This document shows, piece after piece, positions 61,416-64,000 of a stretch of DNA of 64,000 bases. Source of the DNA: an uncultured Roseovarius sp. (lineage in GTDB: Bacteria > Pseudomonadota > Alphaproteobacteria > Rhodobacterales > Rhodobacteraceae); the NCBI GenBank assembly GCA_947499555.1, contig CANMOU010000002.1, forward strand, positions 135,001 to 199,000, in the 5' to 3' direction. How positions within the stretch are numbered: the first letter of the stretch is position 1; every line of letters starts with the position of its first letter. Under the pieces are notes generated by a model. It ran no database searches, was not told the origin of the DNA, and saw only the letters and a list, made by a program, of their open reading frames with translations. Position numbers and translations under genes: made by a program.

Positions 61416-63230
61416 ATGGATGAACAGAACAAGAATCTTCTGATGGCAACAGGTTTGAGCCTGCTTGTCATTGTAATTTGGTTCGCACTATTCCCGCCGC
61501 CCGAGCCGCCGGAAAACACAACACAGACCGGCGAAACGACGACCGAGAGCGAAACCGTCCCGGCCGGGGACACCGCCCTCGTTCCGCAATCGGCCGGAAC
61601 GACGACCGGGGAAGAGACTGCTACCGCGCCCGAGGCCGAACCAGATGCAGACGAAGCGCCACGTGTGGATATCGACACGCCAACGCTGCAAGGGTCTGTC
61701 TCCCTGCGCGGCGGACGGATCGATGACCTGCTTCTCAAGAAGTACCGCGAGACCTTAGAGCCGGACGCGCCAATCGTCACTCTTTTGTCGCCTATTGGCA
61801 GTGATCACGCCTATTACGCGCTTTTTGGCTGGGCACCGGGCAGCGGGTTGAGCCCCGATCTGGTGCCGGGGGCAAATACCATCTGGTCGGCGGTACCCGA
61901 TGCAACGCTGACGCCGGAGACACCTCTTGTCCTGACATGGGACAACGGGGCGGGCCTGACCTTCCGGCGTGAGATGCAGGTTGATGACCGGTCCATGTTC
62001 ACCATCACGCAATCGGTTCAGAACACCGGTGGTACGGCTGCGACGGTTGCGCCTTATGGCATTCTGGCGCGACATGGCGAGCCCGGTGACCTGAAGAATT
62101 TCTTTATTCTGCATGAAGGCGCAATCAGCATCACCGACGGTGAGCTTGTCGAGACCGACTATGACGACTTTGAAGCCTTCGGCGCGCAGCAAGACGTCAC
62201 GCTGGCCGAAAGTGGCTGGACCGGATTCACAGACCACTACTGGATGACGGCCCTGATCCCCGGACAAGCCGAGGGCGCGCAGTTCAGCACATTTCAGGAT
62301 CCTGCGCGAAACATCTATCAGACCAATATCAAGCAGCGCACCGCAACGGTCGAACCCGGACAGGAACTGGCCGTGACAACCCGGCTTTTCGCCGGCGCCA
62401 AGGAATGGGACACGATCCGCAGTTACCAGAACGAAGAAGGCGTCGAGAAGTTTCTCGACTCCATCGACTGGGGCTGGTTCTTCTTCCTGACCAAGCCGAT
62501 CTTTGCGGTGCTGCACTGGCTCAACGTGCTGATCGGCAATATGGGCTGGGCGATCATCGCGCTTACCTTCATCATCAAGCTCGTGCTCTTGCCGCTGGCC
62601 TATAAATCCTATGTCTCGATGGCGAAGATGAAAGAGCTTCAGCCCGAGATGGAGAAGATCAAGGAGCGCGCCGGAGACGACCGTCAGAAGCTGCAGCAAG
62701 AGGTGATGGCGCTTTACAAGAAGGAAAAGGTCAACCCGGCCTCGGGGTGTTTGCCGATCCTCTTGCAGATCCCGATTTTCTTCTCGCTCTATAAGGTGAT
62801 CTTCGTCACCCTTGAGTTGCGCCACGCGCCCTGGATCGGCTGGATCAAGGATCTGTCCGCGCCCGATCCATCTTCAATCTACAACCTCTGGGGCCTGCTG
62901 CCCTGGACCGGGCCGGAACCGGGCTCGCTTCTTGCGCTCATCTTCATAGGAATCCTGCCGCTGCTGCTGGGTATTTCCATGTGGCTACAGCAGAAACTCA
63001 ATCCGGCGCCAACCGATCCGACACAAAAGATGATCTTTGCCTGGATGCCTTGGGTCTTCATGTTTATGCTGGGCAGCTTTGCCTCGGGTCTGGTGGTCTA
63101 CTGGATCGCCAACAACGTGATCACCTTTTCGCAGCAATACCTTATTATGCGCAGTCAGGGCTACAAGCCGGACGTCTTTGGCAACATTTTGGAAAGCTTC
63201 AAGAAAAAACCCAAGCCGGAGGATAAATGA
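61416..63230 (+). CDS. yidC: YidC, membrane protein insertase
   Basis: 604 residues. An N-terminal helix (LLMATGLSLLVIVIWFALF) is followed by an acidic/Thr-rich stretch and a large periplasmic beta domain. The conserved membrane core contains GWAIIALTFIIKLVLLPLA, a cytoplasmic positively charged hairpin (KMKELQPEMEKIKERAGDDR), and the helix group with NPASGCLPILLQIPIFFSLY. It inserts inner membrane proteins with or without SecYEG. The length fits alphaproteobacteria. Its TGA overlaps the MOSC ATG. Confidence 0.97.
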   Translation: MDEQNKNLLMATGLSLLVIVIWFALFPPPEPPENTTQTGETTTESETVPAGDTALVPQSAGTTTGEETATAPEAEPDADEAPRVDIDTPTLQGSVSLRGGRIDDLLLKKYRETLEPDAPIVTLLSPIGSDHAYYALFGWAPGSGLSPDLVPGANTIWSAVPDATLTPETPLVLTWDNGAGLTFRREMQVDDRSMFTITQSVQNTGGTAATVAPYGILARHGEPGDLKNFFILHEGAISITDGELVETDYDDFEAFGAQQDVTLAESGWTGFTDHYWMTALIPGQAEGAQFSTFQDPARNIYQTNIKQRTATVEPGQELAVTTRLFAGAKEWDTIRSYQNEEGVEKFLDSIDWGWFFFLTKPIFAVLHWLNVLIGNMGWAIIALTFIIKLVLLPLAYKSYVSMAKMKELQPEMEKIKERAGDDRQKLQQEVMALYKKEKVNPASGCLPILLQIPIFFSLYKVIFVTLELRHAPWIGWIKDLSAPDPSSIYNLWGLLPWTGPEPGSLLALIFIGILPLLLGISMWLQQKLNPAPTDPTQKMIFAWMPWVFMFMLGSFASGLVVYWIANNVITFSQQYLIMRSQGYKPDVFGNILESFKKKPKPEDK

Positions 63231-63973
63231 TGGCCATGGTGGCGGCTCTTTGGCGCCACCCCATCAAGGCGCATGGGCGAGAGGCGGTTGACCGGATCAC
63301 CTTGCGTGAGGGCGAGACGATGCCGGGCGACCGGCAATGGGCGGTGGCGCATGAATTGTCCGAGGCGGATGGAGCGGAATGGGCGCCTTGCGCCTCGTTC
63401 ACCCGTGCGGCCAAAGTGCCGGCCTTGATGGCCATCACATGCCAATCACATGCCAATGGCCAGAATCTGACGCTGTCCCATCCCGAGCTGGACGATCTGG
63501 TGTTCGACCCCGACCGCGACGGATCGGCGTTTCTGGCGTGGGTTCGACCGCTGATGCCCGCCAACCGGGCGCAGGCCGCGCGTCTGGTGCGCAGCCAGAG
63601 CCAGGGGATGACGGACAGCGACTATCCCACGCTCAGCCTCTTTGGTCTTGCCGCGCATGACGCCGTCGCTGAGGTCCTGCAACAGGATATCTCGGTTCAT
63701 CGCTGGCGCGGCAATCTGCACTTGTCAGGCCTGCAGCCCTGGGAAGAGTTCGAGTGGATCGGCAAGACCGTTCGGATCGGAGCGGCGGAGCTAAAGGTCG
63801 AGGAACGTATCGAGCGCTGCATGGCAACGGCGGCCAACCCCGAGACGGGTATTCGGGATGCGGATACGTTGGGCGTGCTGAACGGCACGTTCGGCCATCA
63901 GAATTTCGGCGTCTATGCTGTTGTGACCAAGACGGGCGAGATCAGCGTCGGCGATGCGGTCGAGGTGATCTGA
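63227..63973 (+). CDS. MOSC-domain protein
   Basis: 248 residues. The N-terminal beta-barrel part (ALWRHPIKAHGREAVDRITL, GDRQWAVAHE) and the C-terminal segment WRGNLHLSGLQPWEEFEW are MOSC. ERIERCMATAANPETGIRD contains the conserved cysteine followed by Ala-x-x-Pro-x-Thr, the sulfur or molybdenum-cofactor-binding site of the family. The ATG overlaps the yidC stop (ATGATG). In this bacterial family MOSC commonly sits between yidC and engB; the substrate is unknown. Confidence 0.86.
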   Translation: MMAMVAALWRHPIKAHGREAVDRITLREGETMPGDRQWAVAHELSEADGAEWAPCASFTRAAKVPALMAITCQSHANGQNLTLSHPELDDLVFDPDRDGSAFLAWVRPLMPANRAQAARLVRSQSQGMTDSDYPTLSLFGLAAHDAVAEVLQQDISVHRWRGNLHLSGLQPWEEFEWIGKTVRIGAAELKVEERIERCMATAANPETGIRDADTLGVLNGTFGHQNFGVYAVVTKTGEISVGDAVEVI

Positions 63974-64000
63974 TGGCCTTGCCATTTCCGATCACGGAAC
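63973..64000 (+). CDS. Start of the next gene, probably ribosome-biogenesis GTPase EngB (YihA)
   Basis: Only nine codons are visible: MALPFPITE, with the ATG overlapping the MOSC stop (TGATG). EngB in Rhodobacteraceae follows yidC and MOSC and begins similarly, but nine residues do not prove it. Identity rests on gene order. Confidence 0.45.

Overview
The window is a stretch of chromosome from a high-GC alphaproteobacterium, almost certainly Rhodobacteraceae (Roseobacter/Rhodobacter group). Support comes from ethylmalonyl-CoA pathway genes (mcl2, mch), a 41-residue cysteine-poor L36, the sucC-sucD-sucA-sucB-lpdA layout, a TIGR02302/DUF4175 protein next to lysA and argH, and the order yidC-MOSC-(probable engB). 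The genus cannot be fixed from the sequence alone. There is one tRNA, no rRNA, no CRISPR array and no insertion sequence. Gene density is high and many neighbours share 1-4 bp start/stop overlaps.

Layout. 1-3.2 kb: methionine sulfoxide reductase msrP (cut by the window edge), a HAD phosphatase and a membrane-anchored glutamate-synthase-like flavoprotein. 3.3-9.5 kb: an accessory-looking cell-surface/glycan cassette, with an asparagine-synthetase-like gene facing a three-gene operon (hydrolase-glycosyltransferase fusion, sulfotransferase-like protein, glycosyltransferase-methyltransferase fusion). Sampled lines here are about 47-55% GC against about 63% in sucA. 9.8-17.1 kb: clpB with a heat-shock-type promoter, pyrF, dinB, a glyoxalase-fold protein, an N-formylglutamate amidohydrolase-like gene, tRNA-Val(GAC) and rpmJ. 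17.3-24.7 kb: a methyltransferase, a DUF1989 protein, two PLP enzymes (cysteine desulfhydrase/cysteate lyase type and ornithine/lysine decarboxylase type), a flavoprotein and CreD, with a divergent MarR regulator. 25.3-29 kb: sdhCDAB with a small lipoprotein gene between sdhA and sdhB. 29.1-32.6 kb: a DUF1194 protein and the operon mcl2-nnrU-DUF1737-mch. 33.3-45.8 kb: mdh, a coiled-coil exported protein, then sucC-sucD-X-sucA-sucB-Y-MAPEG-lpdA. 45.9-57.6 kb: a TerB-like membrane protein, ftsE-ftsX-plsC-PPOX, a zinc-ribbon membrane protein, then argH-lipoprotein-DUF2834-lysA-DUF4175 and a TlpA-like thioredoxin. 57.7-64 kb: an AraC regulator, ttcA, a GGDEF-EAL gene split by a stop codon, yidC, a MOSC protein and the first codons of the next gene.

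How the genes work together. The centre of the window supplies most of the lower TCA cycle: 2-oxoglutarate dehydrogenase E1/E2/E3, succinyl-CoA synthetase, succinate dehydrogenase and malate dehydrogenase. Alongside it lie two steps of glyoxylate-regenerating C2 assimilation. A distinctive palindrome (GTGATCACAAA and its mirror image) occurs as a pair 20-21 bp apart upstream of both the sdh and the suc operons, with a degenerate version upstream of mdh. This suggests one regulator coordinates these genes.

Points most worth a second look: the predicted TCA operator, the glycan cassette with two unusual domain fusions, the GGDEF-EAL gene interrupted by a single CAA-to-TAA-type change, the 4 x 11-bp tandem repeat present at two distant loci, and uncharacterised exported proteins built into the sdh and suc operons.
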